9,593 nucleotides of DNA from Trichodesmium sp. MAG_R04 (GCA_023356515.1 JAKQYG010000126.1:1-9593); one strand, 5' to 3'; numbered from the stretch's first letter, positions 1-6,948 are shown. The notes: generated by a model not told the origin, from the letters alone. Translations and numbers: made by a program.

Positions 1-2141
1 ATCAACTGTTTTTTTACTTTTCAGGACATGGAGATATTCGGAAAAATAATATATATTGTCTAAAAATGGGATTAAAGGATTCTGATTGGTATCCCTTTAA
101 TAATTTAATGAATGATTTAAGTGCGGAAGGAGTTCAACGTGCTATTATTGTTATTGATGCTTGCCATAGCGGTGCAGCTATTCCAGGAATTAAGAACTCA
201 AATGGCAGTATTTCTAATATCAAAGAAATTATAGAAAATTCAAATATTCCTAAAGGAATTGCTATTATTACTTCGTCTCAAAAAGCTCAAAGGAGTTATG
301 AACATTCAGATGGCTCTTCTGGTGTATTCACTGAACTTTTTTGTAATGCTATTCAAACGAGTCTGGGTGAAAATGGTACAAATGACGGGTATATTTATGT
401 TAAACAGATTGTCAAATATATTAATAAAAATTTAGAGACAGATAAAAAATACTTAAATTTTAAAGATAAACAATGCTCAGATTTCTATATAGATAAAGTT
501 GAAGCTGAAGCTGAGGAAAAAATCTGGGTTGCAAAATGCAAAAAGATCGAAAATTCTATTCAGTCCAATGTTAAATCAAGTCATTCTGTAAGAACACCTG
601 AAGAACTAGAAATTCTCTACGAAAAAACTCACCATAATCGATATCCTTGTCCAGAAGCTACTATTGAAGATATAAATTTAGAAGTTTTAGAAAAATATGC
701 GCAGAAAGTCGAGCCAGATCTTTACAAGACAGTTTCTTTGGAGGAAGTCTTATCGAAACTCAAGCTTTATTCCTGTATTCAGGATGGAGGCAGAAATGTT
801 CTTCATAAATCTGCTGTTCTTTGCTTTCACAAAAGACCTGAGATGATATACCCTCAAGCTAGGTCTGTTTTCGTTGTTAGGAGACCCGGAGATTACCATT
901 TTATTAGAGAAGACATAGTTGGTCCTTTAAGTTATCAAGTTGAAGCTCTCGTGAAAATGGTCAAAAAATATTCAGAAACTACGTCATACATAGCAGAAGA
1001 TGGACTTAGGAGAGAGGTAGAAGACATCGATCCTGGCGTAACGCGGGAACTGATTTCTAATGCTATTGCTCACAGAGATTACCGATTAACAGGAACAGTA
1101 AAAGTTACCATCACACCAGAAGCACTTGAAGTTTACAGTCCGGGTAGATTCTTAGAAGACTCATCTTGGGAAAAGTTGATTTATGATACAGAATCTATAT
1201 CAAATCCAGTTGATGAAGCCATTTCCTTCTATCTTGTAAAATTATTGGTATTTGAAGGAATTGGTCGTGGTTTTGATATACTTAAGGAATATATAAAAAA
1301 GAACGGCTCTGATAGTATTATCTATAAAGAATTACCAGGACCTACTACATATATCCGTGTACTACGTCGTGCAAAAAAAATTGAAGTTTCTGCTCCTAAA
1401 GAAGAAACAAAGCCAATAGCTACAGAAAGTAGAATTGTTAAATATAGCAAAAAAATTTATAACCGTAAGGTTTATATGTTGATTGACCAAAGCGGTTCAA
1501 TGGTGAGAAGAGACCCTTTATTCAACAATGAGCGTCGTTGGAATGTTATTGCAGAAGTTATAGAAGGTCATGTTTATAACATTCTCAGTCAACAAGGTAT
1601 GAATGGGGAAAAAATTTGCGATGAGATTATTGTAACATTTTTCAGTCCAAATCGTCCCCCAAAAGTCATTCGTGATATCCAAGATGATACTCAAGTACCT
1701 GCTCTATTTGAAGAAAACCAACCTGATAGTAACACTTTTTTAACTCCTACTTTTCAACAAATTGTCAAACAATGGTTGGGTACGCGAATACCAAATGAAG
1801 GAGGATTTATAATTATCTATACAGATGGGGCAATTGACGATCGCGATGCTTTTGTCAACTCTGTTCAAGAAACTTGCCGAAAGCTTAACAATGAAGACGA
1901 ATTAAAAGTTGTAATTATTGGATTTGGTAGTGATGTTAATAGCGACCCAAAATTTTATTTAAACCTTGATGCAAACATGAATTCATTTACAGATAGAAAC
2001 TCACAACCATGCAACATTATTGCATTCGATTTATTAAATAAAATGGAGGGTATAATTGACTTACTTAACCGTCAATTTGAAGACCCAAAGGCAAGTTTAC
2101 CTCAGTGGGGTAAAGAGTTTTGTCCTGATTTATATGATTAA
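1..2141 (+). CDS. Caspase-like (C14) / COG2865 HATPase / vWA fusion protein, 5' end outside window
   Basis: The frame is open from base 3, and the codons before the first ATG (66) encode FYFSGHGD, the caspase catalytic-His motif (His codon 27-29). The gene therefore starts upstream, and ATG 66 is internal. Numbering from that Met, the catalytic Cys is C33 in IDACHSG. Residues ~175-310 resemble the connector of COG2865 proteins (RecG-C-terminus-like, Schlafen/AlbA_2 group). Residues ~320-435 are an HATPase_c_4-type domain with the N-box-like RELISNAIAHRDY (N332), then YSPGR and GIGRGF. Residues ~468-680 are a von Willebrand A domain with MIDAS residues DQSGSM (D474), T560 and TDG (D587). Family knowledge: caspase homologues in cyanobacteria are mostly Arg/Lys-specific proteases, and vWA domains bind proteins through a metal. 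Inferred role: a self-contained effector with an ATP-binding switch and a docking module, possibly for programmed death or phage defence. No signal peptide or membrane segment is seen in the visible part. Domain calls are firm; the role is not. Confidence 0.9.
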   Translation, partial: QLFFYFSGHGDIRKNNIYCLKMGLKDSDWYPFNNLMNDLSAEGVQRAIIVIDACHSGAAIPGIKNSNGSISNIKEIIENSNIPKGIAIITSSQKAQRSYEHSDGSSGVFTELFCNAIQTSLGENGTNDGYIYVKQIVKYINKNLETDKKYLNFKDKQCSDFYIDKVEAEAEEKIWVAKCKKIENSIQSNVKSSHSVRTPEELEILYEKTHHNRYPCPEATIEDINLEVLEKYAQKVEPDLYKTVSLEEVLSKLKLYSCIQDGGRNVLHKSAVLCFHKRPEMIYPQARSVFVVRRPGDYHFIREDIVGPLSYQVEALVKMVKKYSETTSYIAEDGLRREVEDIDPGVTRELISNAIAHRDYRLTGTVKVTITPEALEVYSPGRFLEDSSWEKLIYDTESISNPVDEAISFYLVKLLVFEGIGRGFDILKEYIKKNGSDSIIYKELPGPTTYIRVLRRAKKIEVSAPKEETKPIATESRIVKYSKKIYNRKVYMLIDQSGSMVRRDPLFNNERRWNVIAEVIEGHVYNILSQQGMNGEKICDEIIVTFFSPNRPPKVIRDIQDDTQVPALFEENQPDSNTFLTPTFQQIVKQWLGTRIPNEGGFIIIYTDGAIDDRDAFVNSVQETCRKLNNEDELKVVIIGFGSDVNSDPKFYLNLDANMNSFTDRNSQPCNIIAFDLLNKMEGIIDLLNRQFEDPKASLPQWGKEFCPDLYD

Positions 2142-2170
2142 CTAACTGATAATCTAATTTATAAATCATA

Positions 2171-2178
2171 GCGATCGC
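2171..2178. repeat. HIP1 octamer (GCGATCGC)
   Basis: This is a perfect copy of the highly iterated palindrome of many cyanobacterial genomes, here in intergenic DNA. It supports cyanobacterial origin. Confidence 0.85.
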
Positions 2179-2363
2179 TCCTCTGAAAATAATAGATTTT
2201 TCGAGCTTAAGAAGTTAACAGATATAAATTTTTATGACTTTAGGGAATAATAAATAGAAAGTTAATCAGCCTAAAGCAAGTATTAATTTCAAAAATGCGG
2301 TTAGCTTGAGAGTTAATGCCTGTGGATAAGTGACCGCAGCCAACATCAGTCAGTGATTTGATA

Positions 2364-2418
2364 TTTACAGGGCTTTTCAGATTAGTGAACCACATCGTTA
2401 CAAGTAAAGCCCTGTAAA
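2364..2418. repeat. Perfect 13-bp inverted repeat with 29-nt spacer
   Basis: The left arm TTTACAGGGCTTT (2364-2376) is the exact reverse complement of the right arm AAAGCCCTGTAAA (2406-2418). The spacer is 2377-2405. As RNA either strand could form a long stem-loop. There is no flanking T-run, so it does not look like a simple intrinsic terminator. It could be a small mobile-element remnant, an interspersed repeat or part of an unannotated RNA. Confidence 0.7.
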
Positions 2419-2495
2419 GTAGAAGCGAATTGCGATTCACCCCCTACAGTAGTCTACCAAAATGAAAATCACTGTCATCAACAGGCTCTAAGTAG

Positions 2496-3164
2496 TTATA
2501 CTAAATCATGAAATGGGCAACTACCAGCAGTTAAATCTTTGATAAATTTGCTATTATCAAAATAATGCTCCAAAGACAAAATCTTTAAATCTTCAGTTAA
2601 TCTAGCAATACTTATCCCAACTATTTCAATAGTTTCACCAGTTGCTTGATACTCTTTAAAATTACCCTGAAAATTTCCCCAATGCCGCCACTTAAAAGTA
2701 ACATTTGGCGGTCCAGAAAGCACTTCCATTACTTCCCAAAGAAATCCATCAGGAAAGGCTGAATGAAAAACTTCAAAGGATGATTCAAAAGTTTCTTCTT
2801 CAGGATTATAATGTTCATTTTTACCTATAAAAAGATTGTATGTTCCTTGTTCTGCTGTTTCTTGAGCAGTATATTCTTTGCCTCCATTGCTACTCATCCG
2901 AAATTTATCGGCAACAACAGATAACCACTGTTGAGGATTAGTTTTATTAGATGCTTCCATCTCAAAAGTTCTCACTAAGTTATGAGCGATAGCTTCTAAA
3001 GATCCTTCTGGATGATTATATTTTCTTTCTTTTTGTAAAACTTGATCATTGTAAGAATAGTCTGGTCGTGTTCCATCTCGCCATTCTACATTTTGATCAT
3101 GAGCAATAACTTGCTCTCGTTCTTGGACCCAGAGGGGTAGTTTTGTTGCATCTGTATTCGTCAT
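2496..3164 (-). CDS. SnoaL/NTF2-like protein of the pathogen-related protein (PRP) family
   Basis: The 222-residue product resembles the plant 'pathogen-related protein' described from barley and other cereals. That family has an NTF2/SnoaL-like fold and no firmly established biochemical function. Recognisable blocks in order are VEWRDGTRPDY (26-36), an EGSLE-to-FEME helix region (53-70), an NGG turn (93-95), ETFESSFEVFHSAFPDGF (124-141), WEVMEVLSGPP (143-153), FKWRHWG (157-163) and a C-terminal CPF (216-218). These match the order and spacing I recall for the plant proteins. No signal peptide or membrane segment is seen, so it is probably cytosolic. It is monocistronic on the minus strand and converges with the caspase fusion gene. 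ATG 3164 follows an A-rich stretch, and the only purine-rich GGAGAG lies about 20 nt upstream, too far for a normal Shine-Dalgarno site. The family call is fairly sure; ligand and role are unknown. Confidence 0.85.
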   Translation of the reverse strand: MTNTDATKLPLWVQEREQVIAHDQNVEWRDGTRPDYSYNDQVLQKERKYNHPEGSLEAIAHNLVRTFEMEASNKTNPQQWLSVVADKFRMSSNGGKEYTAQETAEQGTYNLFIGKNEHYNPEEETFESSFEVFHSAFPDGFLWEVMEVLSGPPNVTFKWRHWGNFQGNFKEYQATGETIEIVGISIARLTEDLKILSLEHYFDNSKFIKDLTAGSCPFHDLV

Positions 3165-3814
3165 ATTTTTTTTAAATCATTAGATCTCTCCACAAAAGGT
3201 TATCGAACCCTTGCCACGCCGTTCCAAAATCGGTGTTTTTGGAGATGTGTACTCAATTAATAATTGCTACCGTACGAAAAAAACTGTAGAAAATCGTAAC
3301 AGCTTTTATCTTGATATTGGATTAACCAATACAGGCTGTACGGCACAGCTCACTATTCCCTCGGTAGTAAATGCCTCTGGGAATTTTTTTCTAATAATTT
3401 GAAGACTGCCATTGTATAGATGATGCCATCAAAGACACTTAATCTTGCTACAAGTTCGGACTACCTTGATTGGGTTTTCATCCACCGCCTTATTCCACTC
3501 TGTTTAGACCCACTTTATACCTTATACCACTTTTATGCAAATAACAACAACTTTCTACATTTTTAGTTCAACAGTTAATTACCCTGAGAGCTCAAAAAGT
3601 TAGTATTTTGGGTTGACTACAGCAGAAAAATTAAGGGACAATTCTTATAATGACCTCTTCCATAACCAACATTCCGCACTCCATAATGTAGCATAAAAAG
3701 ATACATGAATTATCATCAGAATTTTAACCAACAAATTCATTGTATGGAACCTGACATCCTGCCGACGCTGATATTACCAGATAGCGTGGGCCTTCTGCAA
3801 ACATTTAGATAAAA
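3165..3814. other. Gene-free stretch between the PRP-family gene and tRNA-Ser
   Basis: I see no convincing gene in these 650 bases on either strand. A 63-codon plus-strand frame from TTG 3211 to 3402 has no ribosome site and no recognisable domain. A TATAAT hexamer at 3646-3651 lacks a -35 partner at proper spacing. The minus-strand complement of ~3170-3390 reads in protein-like pieces interrupted by stops, so a decayed gene is possible but I cannot identify it. The last ~50 bases contain a short ACGCT/AGCGT inverted repeat just before the tRNA 3' end. Confidence 0.5.
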
Positions 3815-3901
3815 CGGAGAGGGGGGGATTCGAACCCCCGTATAAGTCACCCCATAACAGCATTTCCAGTGCTGCGCCTTAAACCACTCGGCCACCTCTC
3901 C
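3815..3901 (-). tRNA. trnS-GGA: tRNA-Ser (anticodon GGA)
   Basis: Read on the minus strand, the 7-bp acceptor stem is perfect (GGAGAGG with CCTCTCC), followed by discriminator G at 3815. The anticodon arm is CAGCA-CTGGAAA-TGCTG, giving anticodon GGA (3865-3867), which reads UCC and UCU serine codons. The T arm is GGGGG-TTCGAAT-CCCCC. The long class II variable arm expected of tRNA-Ser is present, with a 6-bp stem (TATGGG with CTTATA, two G-U pairs) and a GTGA loop. The 3' CCA is not encoded; T residues follow the discriminator directly. It stands alone on this strand. Confidence 0.97.
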
Positions 3902-4131
3902 AGGAAGAAAAATTATTTAATTTTAAATTTTCTCGCAACTAAATTACATTAGCAGAACTAATCTAAATTTAGCAACCCCTAAAACAAAAAAATTTTTTCC
4001 TTGGATTTTGGACTCATATCAAATAAGATTAACTGTAGCAATAAAAATTAAATTAAATTTTTTGACATTGGAACAAGCTAAAAACTTTTTTAGTAACTGA
4101 AGTAACTATAAAATCAAAAAATAAAAACATT

Positions 4132-4500
4132 ATGTCCTTTTATCACCAGATTCACATATATGATCGCCAAAATGATACCAGTTATACAGTCAAAGTCCCT
4201 GAAGACCGCTACATTCTCCACAGTGCTGAGAACCAAGGAGTAAAATTGCCATTTTCCTGTCGTAATGGGGCTTGCACTACTTGTGCAGTTAGAGTTATAT
4301 CTGGCCAAGTCTATCAACCTGAAGCAATGGGGCTATCCCTAGAGCTACAAAAACAAGGTTATGCCCTTCTATGTGTTAGTTATCCCCGTTCTGAACTATT
4401 TGTAGAGACACAGGATGAAGATGAAGTGTATGAACAGCAATTTGGTCGCTACTTTGGTAAAGGAAAAGTCCAAGTTGGATTGCCATTAGATGAAGACTAG
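4132..4500 (+). CDS. 2Fe-2S plant-type ferredoxin with C-terminal extension (Fed2/FdC2-like)
   Basis: The 122-residue soluble electron carrier binds one [2Fe-2S] cluster through C43, C48, C51 and C81, in the canonical C-x4-C-x2-C-x29-C spacing (CRNGACTTC, then LLC). The photosynthetic PetF-type ferredoxin is about 97-99 residues. This protein runs on past the fold in an acidic tail with QDEDEVYE, FGRYFG and terminal LPLDED. That tail and length match my memory of the cyanobacterial Fed2/FdC2 group (e.g. Synechocystis Sll1382), which has been linked to low-iron responses rather than bulk photosynthetic electron flow. There is no clear Shine-Dalgarno site. The leader is AT-rich, with a tandem AGTAACT repeat (4092-4098 and 4101-4107) running into a TATAAA, but no well-spaced -35. 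The stop codon lies inside the next gene, so the two are probably translationally coupled. The ferredoxin call is certain; the Fed2 subtype is likely. Confidence 0.93.
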   Translation: MSFYHQIHIYDRQNDTSYTVKVPEDRYILHSAENQGVKLPFSCRNGACTTCAVRVISGQVYQPEAMGLSLELQKQGYALLCVSYPRSELFVETQDEDEVYEQQFGRYFGKGKVQVGLPLDED

Positions 4501-5011
4501 AATAATTTATCTGCTCATCCTCTGCATATTTTTTGTTGGTTGTCAAAAGCTAAACCTTCCCTCAGGCAAAATGATTAGAGTAGAAAGGGTAGTTAATGGA
4601 GAAACTATCGAGATAGCTGACCGTTCTGTTGCTGTGCCTATACTAGAACCTATTCATTTAATTGGTATTCAAGCGCCAGATATTAGACAAAAACCTTGGG
4701 GACAAAAAGCAAGAATTCAACTAGAAAAATTAACCTTGGGGCGAGAAGTATTATTAGAGTTTGATGTCCAGAACAAAGATAAATTCGATCACCTATTAGC
4801 TTATGTTTGGCTAGAAGGAAAACTTATTAATAAATTTTTAGTAGAAGAAGGTTGGGCTTTAGCAAAGCCAGATTTTCCTAATTCCAAGTATACAGAAAGC
4901 CTGATTAATGCTCAAGAAAGAGCTAGAATTATGGGATTAGGTATTTGGGACCCAGACCAACCAATGCGTGAAACTCCTACACAATTCCGAAGACAAAATC
5001 TTAAACGATAA
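4490..5011 (+). CDS. Lipoprotein with staphylococcal-nuclease-like (SNase/TNase) domain, catalytic residues substituted
   Basis: The 173-residue product has a lipoprotein signal peptide: KTR, a hydrophobic stretch, then lipobox FVGC with C18 as the acylated residue, so it should be membrane-anchored outside the cytoplasm. Residues ~28-155 follow the SNase fold (VVNGETIEI, LIGIQAPD, WGQKARIQLEKL, DKFDHLLAYVW, NKFLVEEGWA, A-rich helix ending GLGIWDP). Aligned by eye to S. aureus nuclease, catalytic R35, E43 and R87 become H, D and H, and Ca ligand D40 becomes Q. It may therefore be inactive as a classical nuclease or use altered chemistry. The ATG overlaps the end of the ferredoxin gene by 11 nt and no good ribosome site precedes it, suggesting translational coupling. 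The fold call is good; nuclease activity is doubtful. Confidence 0.85.
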   Translation: MKTRIIYLLILCIFFVGCQKLNLPSGKMIRVERVVNGETIEIADRSVAVPILEPIHLIGIQAPDIRQKPWGQKARIQLEKLTLGREVLLEFDVQNKDKFDHLLAYVWLEGKLINKFLVEEGWALAKPDFPNSKYTESLINAQERARIMGLGIWDPDQPMRETPTQFRRQNLKR

Positions 5012-5031
5012 AAATGCTAAATTGTTGAGAT

Positions 5032-5051
5032 AACCATCAATGTAGATGGTT
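5032..5051. repeat. 7-bp hairpin downstream of the nuclease-like gene
   Basis: AACCATC (5032-5038) pairs perfectly with GATGGTT (5045-5051) across a 6-nt loop, 20 nt after the stop of the nuclease-like gene. No T-run follows, so it is at best a 3'-end stabiliser or a weak terminator. Confidence 0.5.
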
Positions 5052-5092
5052 CTAAATATTCCCATTCTTATCAATTGTCTTTGCTAGTTTTA

Positions 5093-5108
5093 CCCAGAAA
5101 TTTCTGGG
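5093..5108. repeat. 16-bp perfect palindrome
   Basis: CCCAGAAATTTCTGGG reads the same on both strands. It lies between the nuclease-like and inositol-phosphatase genes, just upstream of a possible promoter at 5121-5147. It could be an operator-like protein site, an interspersed palindrome, or part of the transcription end of the upstream pair. No T-run follows on the plus strand. Confidence 0.55.
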
Positions 5109-5120
5109 CTTGATGTGCAT

Positions 5121-5147
5121 TTGAATTTTTCGTTCTGATTTTATTAT
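5121..5147 (+). promoter_or_regulatory. Possible sigma70-type promoter for the inositol-phosphatase gene
   Basis: TTGAAT (5121-5126) and TATTAT (5142-5147) are separated by 15 nt, shorter than the ideal 17. The -10 lies 17 nt before the start codon, so the leader would be very short. This is a weak, pattern-only call. Confidence 0.3.
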
Positions 5148-5164
5148 ATCAACCATTATTTTTT

Positions 5165-5998
5165 ATGAGTATAAAGAAATTAAAAGATTTATTGGATATT
5201 GCGACTGAAGCTGCTATGGCTGGTGGTTCAAAGTTGATGTCATACTGGGGTAATCTCCAAGATATTCAAGAAAAAGGTAGTCCAGGAAATTTGGTAACTG
5301 AAGCGGACAAGGCAGCAGAAGAGGCGATCCTCAAAATTTTACAACGATATTTACCAGATCATGGCATTCTGAGTGAAGAAGTAGGAAAGTTGGGAAATAT
5401 AACAAGTAGATATCTCTGGGCAATAGACCCTTTAGATGGTACTACTAATTTTGCTCACCAATATCCTTTTTCAGCTTCTTCGGTGGGATTATTAATTGAT
5501 GGAGTGCCACAGGTGGGAGCAGTTTTTAATCCTATCTTGGATGAATTGTTTCTTGCTGCTAAAGGGTTAGGGGCAACTTGTAACCAAAAGCAAATTTCTG
5601 TTTCTCAAACTACTACTTTACAAAAAAGTTTAGTAATTACTGGTTTTGCTTATGACCGGCGGGAAACAACCGATAATAACTATCAGGAATTTTGTCAAAT
5701 GTGTCATTTAACTCAAGGAGTCAGACGCTCTGGATCTGCTGCTCTAGATTTGTCTTCCATTGCTTATGGTCGTGCAGATGGCTATTGGGAAAGAGGTTTG
5801 TCACCGTGGGATATTGTTGCAGGTATAGTTATTTTAGAGGAAGCGGGAGGAAAAGTTACGGCTTATAATAGTAGTCCTTTTGATCTCAAGTCAGGTAAAA
5901 TTTTAGCTACTAATGGCAAAATTCACGATTTGATGAGTAAAGCCTTAATTGAAACTCCGCCTCTAGCTTACTGGGATACTGCCAATAGATTCAACTAA
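5165..5998 (+). CDS. Inositol monophosphatase family protein
   Basis: The 277-residue product has the usual length for this family of Mg2+-dependent, Li+-sensitive sugar-phosphate phosphatases. The metal site is complete: E71 in SEEVG, D88, D91, G92, T93 and T94 in IDPLDGTTNF, and D216 in the second signature SPWDIVAG followed by EEAGGK. The conserved N-terminal NLVTEADKAAEE helix is also present. It should act in the cytosol on myo-inositol 1-phosphate or a related sugar phosphate. In cyanobacteria several paralogues exist, including ones acting on histidinol phosphate or fructose-1,6-bisphosphate, so the substrate cannot be fixed from sequence. ATG 5165 is chosen because the homology begins directly after it and upstream sequence is AT-rich spacer. 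No clear Shine-Dalgarno site is seen. The J-domain gene follows after 35 nt on the same strand and is probably co-transcribed. Confidence 0.93.
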   Translation: MSIKKLKDLLDIATEAAMAGGSKLMSYWGNLQDIQEKGSPGNLVTEADKAAEEAILKILQRYLPDHGILSEEVGKLGNITSRYLWAIDPLDGTTNFAHQYPFSASSVGLLIDGVPQVGAVFNPILDELFLAAKGLGATCNQKQISVSQTTTLQKSLVITGFAYDRRETTDNNYQEFCQMCHLTQGVRRSGSAALDLSSIAYGRADGYWERGLSPWDIVAGIVILEEAGGKVTAYNSSPFDLKSGKILATNGKIHDLMSKALIETPPLAYWDTANRFN

Positions 5999-6016
5999 AT
6001 TTTGTGAAATTCTCCT

Positions 6017-6024
6017 AAGAAGGG
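6017..6024 (+). promoter_or_regulatory. Shine-Dalgarno site of the J-domain gene
   Basis: AAGAAGGG lies 9 nt before ATG 6034. It is one of the few clear ribosome sites in the window and supports this start. It also supports independent initiation on a transcript shared with the upstream phosphatase gene. Confidence 0.6.
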
Positions 6025-6033
6025 TTAGTTGCT

Positions 6034-6948
6034 ATGTTTACATTTACACAAGGATTATTCAAATTTGAATTTACAGACCATTATGCAATTTTAGGGGTTT
6101 CTCTAGATGCAGAGTTTGCTGAGATCCGGAGAAGATATATGAAGCTGGCGCGTCGTTTACATCCTGATACTTGTCCTCTAGAAAATGAAACGGATAAAGA
6201 ATTGGCTAATGAGTTATTATCTAAATTGGTGAGTCCGGCTTATAATAAATTTTCTAAGGAAAGCGATCGCGCCGAACTTTTTGTCATTCTTCAAAAAATA
6301 GGCAATAATATTACTCAACAGTCTAGTCAGATTGAGTTTACTACTGATGCGGCTAAAAAAATTGCCAAAGCCGGAAATTACCAAGAAGCATATAAAGTTG
6401 CTCTTCAAGAGTTGAGCGATCGCCAGTATGAATCTCTAGATAGAACTTTAGAAATTATTGGAAAAATTAGTGACCTAAACTTAGCTTATCTACTACAGAA
6501 ACAAACTAAAGATAAACATTTTGTACTGCCACAGCTAGTAACATCCTCAACTAATAATCAGAATAAATCTACAACAGTAAAACCCAAGGTTCAAAATTAT
6601 TTGGTAGAGCAAGCTTACTCTCGAGCAGAAACTTTGATATCTACTAAAAATTATCTTAAGGCAATTTTGGAGTTAAAAGGTGCTTTAAAAATCGAGCCAA
6701 GTCATAGTGGTTGTCATGCTTTATTAGGGTTCTGTTACTTTCAGCAAAATCAAAGTACAATGGCAAAAATTCAAGTAAAAAAAGCTCTATCATTAAATCC
6801 TAAAGACCCAAAAGCATTAGAAGTGAAAAAAATATTAGAAAAAGCTAAGCTTATTAATAAAGGGAGTAAGAAAGCTGTAAAAGTAGCAGGTAAAACTGAA
6901 AAAAGTAGTGGTTTATTTGGAGGTTTTTTTAGCAGAAATAAAAAGTAA
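6034..6948 (+). CDS. J-domain (DnaJ-like) protein with C-terminal TPR repeats
   Basis: The 304-residue product begins with a J domain (about 13-80: DHYAILGVSLDAEFAEIRRRY, then HPD at 43-45), which stimulates DnaK/Hsp70 ATPase. There is no Gly/Phe-rich region, no CxxCxGxG zinc finger and no DnaJ C-terminal substrate domain. It is therefore a specialised type III J protein that recruits Hsp70 to a particular client or site. Residues ~188-272 form about two TPR units (AETLISTKNYLKAILELKGA; CHALLGFCYFQQNQ to ALSLNPKDPKAL), which usually mediate protein contacts. The middle (~100-150) is helical, and ~165-188 is a low-complexity linker. The end is a Lys-rich stretch and a Phe/Gly tail, GLFGGFFSRNKK. 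Two HIP1 octamers lie inside the gene. It probably shares a transcript with the upstream phosphatase. The domain call is strong; the client is unknown. Confidence 0.92.
   Translation: MFTFTQGLFKFEFTDHYAILGVSLDAEFAEIRRRYMKLARRLHPDTCPLENETDKELANELLSKLVSPAYNKFSKESDRAELFVILQKIGNNITQQSSQIEFTTDAAKKIAKAGNYQEAYKVALQELSDRQYESLDRTLEIIGKISDLNLAYLLQKQTKDKHFVLPQLVTSSTNNQNKSTTVKPKVQNYLVEQAYSRAETLISTKNYLKAILELKGALKIEPSHSGCHALLGFCYFQQNQSTMAKIQVKKALSLNPKDPKALEVKKILEKAKLINKGSKKAVKVAGKTEKSSGLFGGFFSRNKK
6263..6270. repeat. HIP1 octamer (GCGATCGC)
   Basis: This perfect copy lies within the J-domain gene. Confidence 0.85.
6416..6423. repeat. HIP1 octamer (GCGATCGC)
   Basis: This second copy within the J-domain gene lies 153 nt after the first. 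Confidence 0.85.

Larger units (their letters stand above)
2142..2495. other. Intergenic region between convergent genes, no convincing gene
   Basis: This spacer separates the stop of the caspase fusion from the stop of the minus-strand pathogen-related-protein gene, so both genes read into it. It holds one HIP1 octamer and a perfect 13-bp inverted repeat. A 66-codon minus-strand reading frame (2240-2440) crosses the repeat but shows no recognisable domain or ribosome site. No hairpin followed by a T-run was found for either gene. Confidence 0.6.

Noticed and set aside
66..2141. ATG 66 as the true start of the caspase fusion gene
   Set aside because: The same frame is open to base 3 and the upstream codons encode the catalytic-His motif of the caspase domain.
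2321..2329. Perfect DnaA box (TGTGGATAA), with another at 8216-8224
   Set aside because: Each is a single isolated box. The second lies in the tnpB remnant coding sequence, and there is no cluster or dnaA/dnaN context, so no origin is claimed.
2240..2440. 66-codon minus-strand reading frame
   Set aside because: It has no recognisable motif and no ribosome site, and it runs across the 13-bp inverted repeat in AT-rich spacer.
3211..3402. 63-codon plus-strand reading frame starting at TTG
   Set aside because: It has a non-ATG start, no ribosome site and no family resemblance.
3646..3651. TATAAT hexamer as a promoter
   Set aside because: The nearest TTGACT is 27 nt upstream, which is too far, and no gene follows in that direction before the oppositely oriented tRNA.
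4062..4067. TTGACA as the -35 of a ferredoxin promoter
   Set aside because: No -10-like sequence occurs at 16-18 nt; the TATAAA at 4107 is 39 nt away.
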